This document shows, piece by piece, positions 27,006 through 35,217 of a DNA stretch of 35,217 nucleotides. The stretch covers positions 1 through 35,217 of the forward strand of contig NZ_AEDU01000030.1 of assembly GCF_000148525.1 (NCBI RefSeq), written 5' to 3'. How positions within the stretch are numbered: position 1 is the stretch's first letter; each line of letters begins with the position of its first letter. Under the pieces are notes generated by a model. It worked only from the letters and a program-made list of their open reading frames with translations. It made no database searches and had not been told where the DNA came from. A program made the position numbers and the translations under genes. Origin of the DNA: Streptococcus mitis SK564 (lineage in GTDB: Bacteria > Bacillota > Bacilli > Lactobacillales > Streptococcaceae).

Positions 27006-27230
27006 ATGGCAGTATTTGAAAAAGTACAAGAAATTATCGTTGAAGAACTTGGAAAAGACGCATCAGAAGTAACACTTGAATCAACTTTTGATGATTTGGA
27101 CGCAGATTCATTGGACTTGTTCCAAGTAATCTCAGAAATCGAAGATGCTTTTGATATCCAAATCGAAGCAGAAGATGACTTGAAAACAGTTGGTGACTTG
27201 GTTGCCTACGTTGAAGAGCAAACAAAATAA
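27006..27230 (+). CDS. acpP: Acyl carrier protein
   Basis: This carrier holds the growing acyl chain on 4'-phosphopantetheine attached to Ser35 in the DADSLDLFQ motif. The 74-residue acidic, four-helix protein matches the family ([14 protein letters not shown] at the start, [16 protein letters not shown] at the end). Strong AAAGGAG ribosome site and biased codon use fit high expression. The downstream hairpin at 27249-27268 could trim read-through into fabK. Confidence 0.97.
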   Translation: MAVFEKVQEIIVEELGKDASEVTLESTFDDLDADSLDLFQVISEIEDAFDIQIEAEDDLKTVGDLVAYVEEQTK

Positions 27231-27248
27231 GCAGAATATAAGATAGAA

Positions 27249-27268
27249 GGAGTAGGGAAACCCGCTCC
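27249..27268 (+). terminator. Hairpin after acpP, possible attenuator
   Basis: GGAG-TA-GGG pairs with CCC-G-CTCC around AAA, followed by CTCTTGTTT, which is not a clean T run. It may partly terminate or shield the acpP 3' end, so that acpP exceeds the downstream genes. Confidence 0.5.
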
Positions 27269-27286
27269 CTCTTGTTTAGGCAATAG

Positions 27287-27299
27287 TTTGATTTTCAAA
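27287..27299. promoter_or_regulatory. FabT operator upstream of fabK
   Basis: The palindrome TTTGA-TTT-TCAAA lies within AGTTTGATTTTCAAATT. It matches the TTTGA/TCAAA type of FabT site and lies 49 bp before the fabK ATG, where the pneumococcal FabT-controlled fabK promoter is known. The promoter boxes themselves are weak (TTGTTT at 27272-27277 with TCAAAT at 27295-27300). Confidence 0.75.
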
Positions 27300-27347
27300 T
27301 TATGACAGTATCGAACTATTACGTAAGCAAGAAACGATGGAGGCACT

Positions 27348-28322
27348 ATGAAAACGCGTATTACAGAATTATTGAACATTGATTATCCTATCTTTCAAGG
27401 AGGAATGGCTTGGGTTGCTGATGGTGATTTGGCAGGGGCTGTTTCCAAGGCTGGCGGCCTAGGCATTATCGGTGGGGGGAATGCCCCTAAAGAAGTTGTC
27501 AAGGCAAATATTGATAAAATCAAATCATTGACTGATAAACCCTTCGGTGTCAACATCATGCTCTTGTCTCCCTTTGTGGAAGATATTGTAGATCTCGTTA
27601 TCGAGGAAGGTGTTAAGGTAGTGACAACAGGCGCAGGAAATCCTAGAAAATACATGGAACGCTTCCATGAAGCTGGGATTACAGTCATTCCTGTTGTACC
27701 AAGTGTTGCCCTAGCTAAACGCATGGAAAAAATCGGTGCGGATGCTGTTATTGCAGAAGGAATGGAGGCTGGGGGACACATTGGCAAATTAACAACCATG
27801 ACCTTGGTGCGTCAGGTTGCTGCGGCTGTATCTATTCCTGTTATTGCTGCAGGAGGAATTGCGGATGGTGAAGGTGCTGCGGCTGGATTTATGCTAGGTG
27901 CAGAGGCTGTTCAGGTTGGAACTCGCTTTGTCGTTGCCAAAGAGTCTAATGCCCATCCAAATTATAAGGCGAAAATTTTAAAAGCTAGGGATATTGATAC
28001 TACGATTTCAGCACAACACTTTGGCCATGCTGTTCGAGCTATTAAAAATCAGTTGACTCGTGATTTTGAAAAAGCTGAGAAAGATGCCTTTAAACAAGAA
28101 AATCCTGATTTGGAAATTTTTGAACAAATGGGAGCAGGTGCACTAGCCAAAGCAGTTGTTCACGGTGATGTGGATGGCGGATCTATCATGGCAGGTCAGA
28201 TTGCAGGGCTTGTTTCCAAAGAAGAAACAGCTGAAGAAATCCTAAAAGATTTGTATTACGGAGCAGCAAAGAAAATTCAAGAAGAAGCCTCTCGTTGGGC
28301 AGGAGTTGTAAGAAATGACTAA
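27348..28322 (+). CDS. fabK: FMN-dependent enoyl-ACP reductase II
   Basis: FabK reduces trans-2-enoyl-ACP in the last elongation step and is the triclosan-insensitive alternative to FabI. The 324-residue TIM-barrel flavoprotein of the nitronate monooxygenase family shows YPIFQGGMAWVADGDLAGAVSKAG, GNPRKYMERFHEAG, AEGMEAGGHIGK and IAAGGIADGEG (FMN phosphate site). Ribosome site GGAGG. It overlaps fabD by 8 bp. No FabI is seen in the window. Confidence 0.97.
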   Translation: MKTRITELLNIDYPIFQGGMAWVADGDLAGAVSKAGGLGIIGGGNAPKEVVKANIDKIKSLTDKPFGVNIMLLSPFVEDIVDLVIEEGVKVVTTGAGNPRKYMERFHEAGITVIPVVPSVALAKRMEKIGADAVIAEGMEAGGHIGKLTTMTLVRQVAAAVSIPVIAAGGIADGEGAAAGFMLGAEAVQVGTRFVVAKESNAHPNYKAKILKARDIDTTISAQHFGHAVRAIKNQLTRDFEKAEKDAFKQENPDLEIFEQMGAGALAKAVVHGDVDGGSIMAGQIAGLVSKEETAEEILKDLYYGAAKKIQEEASRWAGVVRND

Positions 28323-29238
28323 AACAGCCTTTTTATTTGCTGGCCAAGGTGCCCAGTGTCTAGGTATGGGACGAGATCTCTATGATCAGTATCCGATTGT
28401 CAGAGAAACGATTGATCAAGCGAGTCAGGTACTTGGTTATGATTTACGTCATCTCATTGATAGGGAAGAAGCAAAACTCAATCAGACCCGCTATACGCAA
28501 CCTGCCATTCTAGCGACTTCGGTTGCTATCTATCGTTTATTACAAGAAAAGGGCTATCAGCCTGATATGGTTGCTGGTTTGTCTCTTGGAGAATACTCTG
28601 CCTTGGTGGCCAGCGATGCCTTGGATTTTGAAGAAGCGGTGGCCTTGGTCGCTAAGCGTGGAGCCTATATGGAAGAAGCGGCTCCTGCTGGCTCTGGTAA
28701 GATGGTAGCAGTTCTCAATACGCCAGTAGAGGTCATTGAAGAAGCCTGTCAAAAAGCTTCTGAACTTGGAGTGGTTACCCCAGCCAACTATAACACACCT
28801 GCACAAATCGTGATTGGTGGAGAAGTGGTTGCAGTTGATCGAGCTGTTGAACTCTTGCAGGAGGCAGGTGCTAAACGCTTGATTCCTCTCAAGGTTTCAG
28901 GTCCTTTTCATACCGCTCTCCTTGAACCTGCTAGCCAGAAACTAGCTGAAACTCTAGCTCAGGTAAGTTTTTCAGATTTCACTTGTCCCCTAGTCGGCAA
29001 TACAGAAGCTGCAGTTATGAAAAAAGAAGACATTGCTCAACTTTTGACGCGTCAGGTCAAGGAGCCAGTTCGTTTCTATGAAAGTATTGGGGTCATGCAA
29101 GAAGCAGGCATAACCAACTTTATCGAGATTGGTCCGGGGAAAGTCTTGTCAGGCTTTGTGAAAAAAATTGATAAGACAGCTAAATTAGCCAATGTTGAAG
29201 ATCAGGCTAGCTTGGAAGACTTGCTAGAAAACAAGTAA
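28315..29238 (+). CDS. fabD: Malonyl-CoA:ACP transacylase
   Basis: FabD transfers malonyl from CoA to ACP for chain extension. The 307 residues have FLFAGQGAQCLGMG at the N-terminus, the nucleophile Ser90 in AGLSLGEYSAL, the catalytic His199 in SGPFHTALL and the NFIEIGPGKVLSGF end motif. The start lies in the last codons of fabK. The next gene follows after 40 bp with an AGGAG site. Confidence 0.97.
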   Translation: MTKTAFLFAGQGAQCLGMGRDLYDQYPIVRETIDQASQVLGYDLRHLIDREEAKLNQTRYTQPAILATSVAIYRLLQEKGYQPDMVAGLSLGEYSALVASDALDFEEAVALVAKRGAYMEEAAPAGSGKMVAVLNTPVEVIEEACQKASELGVVTPANYNTPAQIVIGGEVVAVDRAVELLQEAGAKRLIPLKVSGPFHTALLEPASQKLAETLAQVSFSDFTCPLVGNTEAAVMKKEDIAQLLTRQVKEPVRFYESIGVMQEAGITNFIEIGPGKVLSGFVKKIDKTAKLANVEDQASLEDLLENK

Positions 29239-29278
29239 TCCCTTCTCCCATAAATACAAGAGGAAACAGGAGAAAAGA

Positions 29279-30010
29279 ATGCAACTAAAAAATAAAAATA
29301 TCTTTATTACAGGTTCGAGTCGTGGAATTGGTCTTGCTATTGCCCACAAGTTTGCTCAAGCAGGAGCTAATATCGTACTAAATAGTCGTGGGCCTATCTC
29401 TGAAGAATTACTCGTTGAGTTTTCAGACTATGGTGTCAAGGTGGTTCCTATATCAGGAGACGTGTCAGATTTTGTAGACGCTAAACGTATGGTTGATCAA
29501 GCTATTGCAGAGCTGGGTTCAGTAGATGTTTTGGTTAACAATGCAGGAATTACCCAAGATACCCTGATGCTCAAGATGACAGAAGCGGATTTTGAAAAAG
29601 TGCTCAAGGTTAACTTGACTGGTGCCTTTAACATGACACAATCAGTCTTGAAACCGATGATAAAAGCTAGAGAAGGTGCTATCATTAATATGTCTAGTGT
29701 TGTTGGTTTGATGGGAAATATCGGTCAAGCTAACTATGCAGCTTCTAAGGCTGGTTTGATTGGTTTTACCAAGTCTGTGGCGCGTGAAGTGGCCAATCGC
29801 AATATCAGGGTTAATGCTATTGCACCTGGAATGATTGAGTCCGATATGACAGCTGTTCTATCAGACAAGGTAAAAGATGCCATGCTGGCACAAATTCCTA
29901 TGAAAGAATTTGGGCAGGCAGAGCAGGTTGCAGATTTGACAGTATTTTTAGCAGGCCAAGATTATCTAACTGGTCAAGTGGTTGCCATTGATGGTGGCTT
30001 AAGTATGTAG
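29279..30010 (+). CDS. fabG: 3-oxoacyl-ACP reductase
   Basis: This NADPH-dependent short-chain dehydrogenase reduces 3-ketoacyl-ACP. The 243-residue protein has TGSSRGIG (residues 11-18, cofactor), NNAG (87-90), catalytic Ser140, Tyr153 and Lys157 (in NYAASKAG) and the PGMIESDMT loop after the active site. It is followed by fabF after 21 bp. Confidence 0.97.
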   Translation: MQLKNKNIFITGSSRGIGLAIAHKFAQAGANIVLNSRGPISEELLVEFSDYGVKVVPISGDVSDFVDAKRMVDQAIAELGSVDVLVNNAGITQDTLMLKMTEADFEKVLKVNLTGAFNMTQSVLKPMIKAREGAIINMSSVVGLMGNIGQANYAASKAGLIGFTKSVAREVANRNIRVNAIAPGMIESDMTAVLSDKVKDAMLAQIPMKEFGQAEQVADLTVFLAGQDYLTGQVVAIDGGLSM

Positions 30011-30031
30011 CAGAAGCTAGAGGTAAAAAAG

Positions 30032-31267
30032 ATGAAACTAAATCGCGTAGTAGTAACAGGTTATGGAGTAACATCTCCAATCGGAAATACACCAGAAGAA
30101 TTTTGGAATAGTTTGACAACTGGAAAAATCGGAATTGGTAAAATTACAAAATTTGACCATAGTGACTTTGATGTGCATAATGCAGCAGAAATCCAAGATT
30201 TTCCTTTTGATAAATACTTTGTTAAGAAAGATACCAATCGTTTTGATAACTACTCTTTGTATGCCTTGTACGCAGCCCAAGAAGCTGTCAATCATGCCAA
30301 TTTGGATGTAGAGGCTCTTGATAAAGATCGTTTTGGTGTTATTGTGGCCTCTGGTATTGGTGGAATCAAAGAAATTGAAGATCAAGTACTTCGCCTAAAT
30401 GACAAAGGGCCAAAACGTGTGAAACCATTGACCCTTCCGAAAGCCTTGCCAAATATGGCTTCAGGAAATGTTGCTATGCGTTTTGGAGCAAACGGTGTTT
30501 GTAAATCCATCAATACTGCCTGCGCTTCATCAAATGACGCGATTGGGGATGCCTTCCGCTCAATTAAGTTTGGTTTCCAAGATGTTATGTTGGTAGGTGG
30601 TTCAGAAGCCTCTATTACACCTTTTGCTATTGCTGGTTTCCAAGCCCTGACAGCTCTCTCAACTACAGAGGACCCAACTCGTGCTTCCATTCCATTTGAT
30701 AAGGACCGTAATGGTTTTGTCATGGGTGAAGGTTCTGGGATGTTGGTTCTTGAAAGCCTTGAACACGCTGAAAAACGTGGGGCAACTATCCTTGCTGAAG
30801 TGGTTGGTTATGGACATACCTGTGATGCCTACCACATGACTTCACCACATCCAGAAGGTCAGGGAGCTATCAAGGCCATCAAACTAGCCTTGGAAGAAGC
30901 TGAGATTTCCCCAGAGCAAGTAGCCTATGTTAATGCTCACGGAACGTCAACTCCTGCTAATGAAAAAGGAGAAAGTGGTGCGATCGTAGCTGTTCTTGGT
31001 AAGGAAGTGCCTGTATCATCAACCAAGTCTTTCACAGGACATTTGCTGGGTGCTGCGGGTGCAGTAGAAGCTATCGTAACAATCGAGGCTATGCGTCATA
31101 ACTTTGTACCAATGACAGCTGGAACAAGTGAAGTATCAGATTATATCGAAGCCAATGTCGTCTATGGACAAGCCTTGGAGCAAGAAATTCCATACGCTAT
31201 TTCAAATACCTTTGGTTTTGGTGGCCACAATGCAGTTCTTGCTTTCAAACGTTGGGAGAATAAGTAA
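30032..31267 (+). CDS. fabF: 3-oxoacyl-ACP synthase II
   Basis: FabF condenses malonyl-ACP with acyl-ACP in elongation, the only elongating synthase in this cluster. The 411-residue thiolase-fold protein has catalytic Cys164 in NTACASSND, His303 in NAHGTSTPAN and His337 in FTGHLLGAAG. The Lys in TKSFTGH and the GFGGHN end are also present. In streptococci it extends both saturated and FabM-derived unsaturated chains. accB begins 3 bp after its stop. Confidence 0.97.
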   Translation: MKLNRVVVTGYGVTSPIGNTPEEFWNSLTTGKIGIGKITKFDHSDFDVHNAAEIQDFPFDKYFVKKDTNRFDNYSLYALYAAQEAVNHANLDVEALDKDRFGVIVASGIGGIKEIEDQVLRLNDKGPKRVKPLTLPKALPNMASGNVAMRFGANGVCKSINTACASSNDAIGDAFRSIKFGFQDVMLVGGSEASITPFAIAGFQALTALSTTEDPTRASIPFDKDRNGFVMGEGSGMLVLESLEHAEKRGATILAEVVGYGHTCDAYHMTSPHPEGQGAIKAIKLALEEAEISPEQVAYVNAHGTSTPANEKGESGAIVAVLGKEVPVSSTKSFTGHLLGAAGAVEAIVTIEAMRHNFVPMTAGTSEVSDYIEANVVYGQALEQEIPYAISNTFGFGGHNAVLAFKRWENK

Positions 31268-31269
31268 GT

Positions 31270-31743
31270 ATGAATTTAAACGATATTAAAGACTTGATGG
31301 CCCAATTTGACCAATCAAGTTTAAGAGAATTTTCTTATAAGAATGGGACGGATGAGTTACAGTTTAGCAAGAATGAAGCGAGACTGGTGTCTGAAGTTGC
31401 TCCAGCGCCTGTTCTAGCAACACCAAGTCCAGTAGCCCCTTCATCTGCTTCAACAGAAACTGTAGTGGAAGAAACTTCGGCGCCAGTAGAAGCAAGTGTG
31501 GCTGCTGAGGGAGATGTTGTAGAGAGCCCACTTGTTGGGGTGGCTTACTTGACTGCTGGTCCAGATAAACCTGCCTTCGTTTCAGTTGGTGATAGTGTTA
31601 AAAAAGGCCAAACATTAGTTATTATCGAAGCCATGAAAGTCATGAATGAAATTCCAGCACCTAAGGATGGTGTGGTAACGGAAATTCTCGTTTCTAACGA
31701 AGAAATGGTTGAGTTTGGTAAAGGATTGGTACGTATCAAATGA
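31270..31743 (+). CDS. accB: Biotin carboxyl carrier protein of acetyl-CoA carboxylase
   Basis: This protein carries carboxybiotin between AccC and AccD/AccA. At 157 residues, it has an N-terminal helical region (1-40), a flexible Ala/Pro/Ser/Thr/Val-rich linker (about 42-80) and a C-terminal biotinyl domain with the thumb-bearing family fold. Lys123 in EAMKVMNEI is the biotinylation site. It overlaps fabZ by 4 bp (ATGA). Biotin ligase is not in this window. Confidence 0.96.
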   Translation: MNLNDIKDLMAQFDQSSLREFSYKNGTDELQFSKNEARLVSEVAPAPVLATPSPVAPSSASTETVVEETSAPVEASVAAEGDVVESPLVGVAYLTAGPDKPAFVSVGDSVKKGQTLVIIEAMKVMNEIPAPKDGVVTEILVSNEEMVEFGKGLVRIK

Positions 31744-32162
31744 TTGATATTCAAGGAATCAAAGAAGCTCTACCTCACCGTTATCCTATGATCCTAGTAG
31801 ATCGTGTGTTGGAAGTGAGCGAAGATACCATTGTTGCCATCAAAAATGTGACCATTAACGAGCCCTTCTTTAACGGTCATTTTCCTCAATATCCAGTCAT
31901 GCCAGGTGTTCTGATCATGGAAGCATTGGCGCAAACAGCTGGTGTTTTGGAGCTATCAAAACCTGAAAATAAAGGGAAACTGGTCTTTTACGCTGGTATG
32001 GATAAGGTCAAATTCAAGAAGCAAGTTGTACCAGGTGATCAATTAGTTATGACGGCAACGTTTGTAAAACGTCGCGGTACCATTGCCGTGGTTGAAGCAA
32101 AGGCTGAAGTGGATGGCAAACTTGCGGCCAGTGGTATTCTTACCTTTGCAATAGGGAACTAA
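31740..32162 (+). CDS. fabZ: 3-hydroxyacyl-ACP dehydratase
   Basis: FabZ dehydrates 3-hydroxyacyl-ACP to trans-2-enoyl-ACP, the branch point where FabM or FabK acts. The 140-residue hot-dog-fold protein has [15 protein letters not shown], the catalytic His47 in [13 protein letters not shown] and Glu61 in IMEALAQ. Its start overlaps accB by 4 bp, and accC follows after 11 bp with an AGGAGG site. Confidence 0.97.
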   Translation: MIDIQGIKEALPHRYPMILVDRVLEVSEDTIVAIKNVTINEPFFNGHFPQYPVMPGVLIMEALAQTAGVLELSKPENKGKLVFYAGMDKVKFKKQVVPGDQLVMTATFVKRRGTIAVVEAKAEVDGKLAASGILTFAIGN

Positions 32163-32173
32163 GGAGGTTCTCC

Positions 32174-33541
32174 ATGTTTCGAAAAATTTTAATTGCCAAT
32201 CGTGGTGAAATTGCGGTTCGTATTATCCGTGCGGCGCGTGAATTGGGCATTTCGACGGTGGCAGTTTATTCAACTGCTGATAAGGAAGCCCTTCATACGC
32301 TTTTAGCAGATGAAGCAGTTTGTATTGGCCCTGGCAAGGCAACAGAGTCTTATCTTAATATTAATGCGGTTCTATCAGCTGCAGTTTTGACTGAGGCAGA
32401 AGCCATTCACCCAGGTTTTGGATTTCTCAGTGAAAATTCCAAATTTGCTACCATGTGTGAAGAGGTGGGAATCAAGTTTATCGGTCCATCTGGCCATGCT
32501 ATGGATATGATGGGGGATAAGATCAATGCGCGCGCTCAGATGATCAAAGCAGGCGTGCCTGTCATTCCAGGTTCAGATGGAGAAGTGCATAACTCTGAAG
32601 AAGCTTTGATTGTTGCTGAAAAAATTGGCTATCCTGTTATGCTCAAGGCTTCAGCAGGTGGAGGTGGTAAAGGGATTCGTAAGGTTGAAAAACCAGAAGA
32701 GCTCGTTTCAGCCTTTGAAACTGCCTCTAGTGAGGCCAAGGCCAATTATGGCAATGGTGCCATGTACATTGAACGGGTTATCTATCCAGCTCGTCACATT
32801 GAGGTTCAAATTCTAGGAGATGAGCATGGACATGTGATTCACTTGGGGGAACGGGATTGTTCTCTTCAACGGAATAACCAAAAGGTTTTGGAAGAAAGTC
32901 CTTCGATTGCAATCGGAAAAACGTTGCGCAATGAAATTGGTTCTGCTGCTGTTCGAGCTGCAGAGTCTGTTGGCTATGAGAATGCAGGGACCATTGAGTT
33001 TCTGCTTGATGAAGCAAGTAGTAACTTCTACTTCATGGAAATGAATACTCGTGTACAAGTAGAACATCCAGTAACAGAGTTTGTTTCAGGTGTGGATATC
33101 GTTAAGGAACAGATTCGCATTGCGGCAGGTCAGCCTCTGTCTGTTAAGCAAGAAGATATCGTCCTACGCGGTCATGCCATCGAGTGTCGGATCAATGCAG
33201 AAAATCCAGCCTTTAACTTTGCTCCAAGTCCAGGTAAGATTACTAATCTCTATCTGCCAAGTGGTGGAGTTGGCTTGCGAGTGGATTCAGCAGTTTATCC
33301 AGGTTATACCATTCCGCCTTATTATGATAGTATGATCGCAAAAATCATCGTACACGGCGAAAATCGTTTTGACGCCTTGATGAAAATGCAACGTGCCCTC
33401 TATGAATTAGAGATTGAAGGGGTGCAGACCAATGCAGATTTCCAGCTTGACCTCATTTCAGATCGCAATGTCATTGCTGGAGATTACGATACTTCCTTCT
33501 TGATGGAAACCTTCTTACCCAAATATCAAGAAAAAGAATAA
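32174..33541 (+). CDS. accC: Biotin carboxylase subunit of acetyl-CoA carboxylase
   Basis: AccC carboxylates the biotin of AccB using ATP and bicarbonate. The 455-residue ATP-grasp enzyme begins FRKILIANRGEIAVRIIRAARELG. It has the glycine-rich ATP loop KASAGGGGKGIRKV, the RDCSLQRNNQKVLEESPS segment, the metal-binding EMNTRVQVEHPVTE and RINAENP. Ribosome site AGGAGG lies before the ATG. accD follows after 36 bp. Confidence 0.98.
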   Translation: MFRKILIANRGEIAVRIIRAARELGISTVAVYSTADKEALHTLLADEAVCIGPGKATESYLNINAVLSAAVLTEAEAIHPGFGFLSENSKFATMCEEVGIKFIGPSGHAMDMMGDKINARAQMIKAGVPVIPGSDGEVHNSEEALIVAEKIGYPVMLKASAGGGGKGIRKVEKPEELVSAFETASSEAKANYGNGAMYIERVIYPARHIEVQILGDEHGHVIHLGERDCSLQRNNQKVLEESPSIAIGKTLRNEIGSAAVRAAESVGYENAGTIEFLLDEASSNFYFMEMNTRVQVEHPVTEFVSGVDIVKEQIRIAAGQPLSVKQEDIVLRGHAIECRINAENPAFNFAPSPGKITNLYLPSGGVGLRVDSAVYPGYTIPPYYDSMIAKIIVHGENRFDALMKMQRALYELEIEGVQTNADFQLDLISDRNVIAGDYDTSFLMETFLPKYQEKE

Positions 33542-33577
33542 AATGACTTCAAGAGTTTAAACCGAAAAGGGGAATCA

Positions 33578-34444
33578 ATGGCTCTATTTAGTAAAAAAGA
33601 TAAGTATATTCGAATCAATCCCAATCGTTCGGTTAGGGAAAAGCCTCAAGCCAAGCCAGAGGTTCCAGATGAATTATTTTCTAAGTGTCCAGGATGTAAG
33701 CATACCATCTATCAGAAGGATCTGGGAAGTGAGCGTATCTGTCCGCACTGTAGCTATACCTTTCGTATTTCTGCCCAAGAACGCTTGGCTTTGACGATTG
33801 ATATGGGAACCTTTAAGGAATTGTTTACAGGGATTGAAAGTAAGGATCCCTTGCATTTCCCTGGTTATCAAAAGAAACTAGCAGCTATGCGTGAAAAAAC
33901 AGGGCTGGATGAAGCTGTTGTGACAGGAACTGCTCTTATTAAAGGTCAGACTGTGGCTCTTGGGATTATGGATTCCAACTTTATCATGGCTTCTATGGGT
34001 ACGGTTGTAGGTGAAAAAATCACTCGCTTATTTGAGTATGCAACTGTCGAAAAATTGCCAGTTGTCCTCTTCACTGCCTCTGGTGGAGCCCGTATGCAGG
34101 AAGGAATCATGAGTCTCATGCAAATGGCCAAGATTTCTGCAGCAGTTAAACGCCATTCAAATGCTGGTCTCTTTTATCTGACCATTTTGACAGATCCAAC
34201 GACAGGTGGTGTGACAGCTTCTTTCGCTATGGAAGGCGATATCATTCTGGCTGAACCACAGAGTTTGGTCGGTTTTGCTGGGCGTCGTGTGATTGAAAAC
34301 ACGGTTCGTGAAAGCTTGCCTGAGGGGTTCCAAAAGGCAGAATTCCTATTGGAACATGGATTTGTGGATGCTATTGTCAAAAGAAGAGACTTGCCAGATA
34401 CGATTGCTAGCCTAGTCAGATTGCATGGAGGGAGTCCTAGATGA
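33578..34444 (+). CDS. accD: Acetyl-CoA carboxylase carboxyltransferase, beta subunit
   Basis: AccD works with AccA to transfer the carboxyl group to acetyl-CoA, giving malonyl-CoA. The 288 residues have an N-terminal zinc ribbon (Cys37, Cys40, Cys55, Cys58) and a crotonase-like carboxyltransferase domain with [12 protein letters not shown] and [13 protein letters not shown]. It overlaps accA by 4 bp (ATGA), so the two subunits are coupled. Confidence 0.98.
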   Translation: MALFSKKDKYIRINPNRSVREKPQAKPEVPDELFSKCPGCKHTIYQKDLGSERICPHCSYTFRISAQERLALTIDMGTFKELFTGIESKDPLHFPGYQKKLAAMREKTGLDEAVVTGTALIKGQTVALGIMDSNFIMASMGTVVGEKITRLFEYATVEKLPVVLFTASGGARMQEGIMSLMQMAKISAAVKRHSNAGLFYLTILTDPTTGGVTASFAMEGDIILAEPQSLVGFAGRRVIENTVRESLPEGFQKAEFLLEHGFVDAIVKRRDLPDTIASLVRLHGGSPR

Positions 34445-35208
34445 ATATTGCAAAAATAGTCAGAGAAGCGCGTGAGCAGAGTCGTTTGACAAGCTTGGAC
34501 TTTGCGACAGGTATTTTTGATGACTTTATCCAATTACATGGTGACCGTTCTTTTCGAGATGATGGTGCAGTTGTTGGTGGTATCGGCTGGCTTGGAGACC
34601 AAGCTGTAACAGTGGTTGGTATACAAAAAGGCAAGAGTTTACAAGATAATCTCAAGCGGAATTTTGGTCAACCACATCCAGAAGGCTACCGCAAGGCCCT
34701 ACGGTTGATGAAACAGGCTGAAAAATTTGGCCGTCCAGTTGTGACCTTTATCAATACTGCAGGTGCCTATCCTGGTGTCGGAGCGGAAGAACGTGGACAG
34801 GGGGAAGCTATCGCTCGCAATCTCATGGAAATGAGTGACCTGAAAGTTCCGATTATTGCTATCATTATCGGTGAAGGTGGTTCTGGTGGGGCTCTGGCTC
34901 TGGCAGTCGCAGACCGTGTCTGGATGCTGGAAAATTCTATCTATGCCATTCTCAGTCCAGAAGGTTTTGCTTCCATTCTATGGAAGGACGGCACTCGTGC
35001 CATGGAAGCGGCAGAACTGATGAAAATCACTTCGCATGAACTGTTAGAAATGGACGTGGTGGATAAGGTGATTTCTGAAGCAGGGCTTTCTAGCAAAGAA
35101 TTAATTAAGAATGTCAAAAAAGAACTACAAGATGAGCTAGCTAGACTTTCACAAAAATCGTTAGAAGCGTTGTTGGAAGAGCGTTATCAACGATTTAGAA
35201 AATACTAA
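34441..35208 (+). CDS. accA: Acetyl-CoA carboxylase carboxyltransferase, alpha subunit
   Basis: This is the second half of the carboxyltransferase. The 255-residue protein has [74 protein letters not shown]. It is shorter than the E. coli subunit (about 319), lacking much of the N-terminal extension, as is usual in streptococci. The stop TAA is at 35206-35208, 9 bp before the window edge, so no terminator is visible. Confidence 0.97.
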   Translation: MNIAKIVREAREQSRLTSLDFATGIFDDFIQLHGDRSFRDDGAVVGGIGWLGDQAVTVVGIQKGKSLQDNLKRNFGQPHPEGYRKALRLMKQAEKFGRPVVTFINTAGAYPGVGAEERGQGEAIARNLMEMSDLKVPIIAIIIGEGGSGGALALAVADRVWMLENSIYAILSPEGFASILWKDGTRAMEAAELMKITSHELLEMDVVDKVISEAGLSSKELIKNVKKELQDELARLSQKSLEALLEERYQRFRKY

Positions 35209-35217
35209 TATAAAAAC

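Overview
The window looks like chromosomal core DNA of a Mitis-group Streptococcus, close to S. pneumoniae, S. mitis or S. pseudopneumoniae. The evidence is AT-rich DNA with streptococcal gene order, an LPxTG surface protein, a choline-binding protein, BOX repeats (in Streptococcus typical of pneumococcus and its closest relatives), the mevalonate operon, the LiaFSR system and the complete fabM-to-accA fatty-acid cluster. I see no insertion sequence, prophage, CRISPR array, rRNA or tRNA.

Layout. (1) 1-1760: surface-protein region, with the tail of an LPxTG adhesin and a CbpF-family choline-binding protein that has a perfect consensus promoter behind degenerate AT-rich repeats. (2) 1811-5749: a BOX element, then the mevalonate operon mvaK1-mvaD-mvaK2-fni with cascading 14-19 bp overlaps. 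(3) 5826-8828: the cell-envelope stress system liaF-liaS-liaR, followed by an AlkD-like DNA repair gene. (4) 8912-10195: trigger factor. (5) 10243-14388, minus strand: rnhC-lepB, a second BOX element, then recD2. (6) 14475-17762: zapA-cvpA-mutS2. (7) 17822-19428: a glycine riboswitch and an AGCS-family symporter. (8) 19645-21201: an AhpD-like protein and a TDT-family transporter. (9) 21226-24452, minus strand: serS behind a serine T-box, manO and lysC. (10) 24662-35208: the type II fatty-acid operon fabM, fabT, fabH, acpP, fabK, fabD, fabG, fabF, accB, fabZ, accC, accD, accA.

How the genes work together. The mevalonate genes turn mevalonate into IPP and DMAPP, which supply undecaprenyl phosphate for the cell wall. 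LiaFSR senses cell-wall damage. The fab/acc cluster builds acyl-ACP from acetyl-CoA. FabM makes the cis double bond, FabK is the enoyl reductase, and FabT represses the cluster through TTTGA/TCAAA-type operators, which are visible before fabT and fabK.

Most genes are well known. The points most worth a second look are regulatory. The glycine riboswitch is wired in sequence as an OFF switch. rnhC appears nearly leaderless, next to a back-to-back promoter for zapA. Two BOX elements differ by exactly one boxB module, and one of them completes a putative recD2 -10 box. Degenerate repeats lie upstream of the choline-binding protein promoter. I found no clearly new multi-gene system. All identifications are from reading the sequence and recalled family knowledge; no database search was run.
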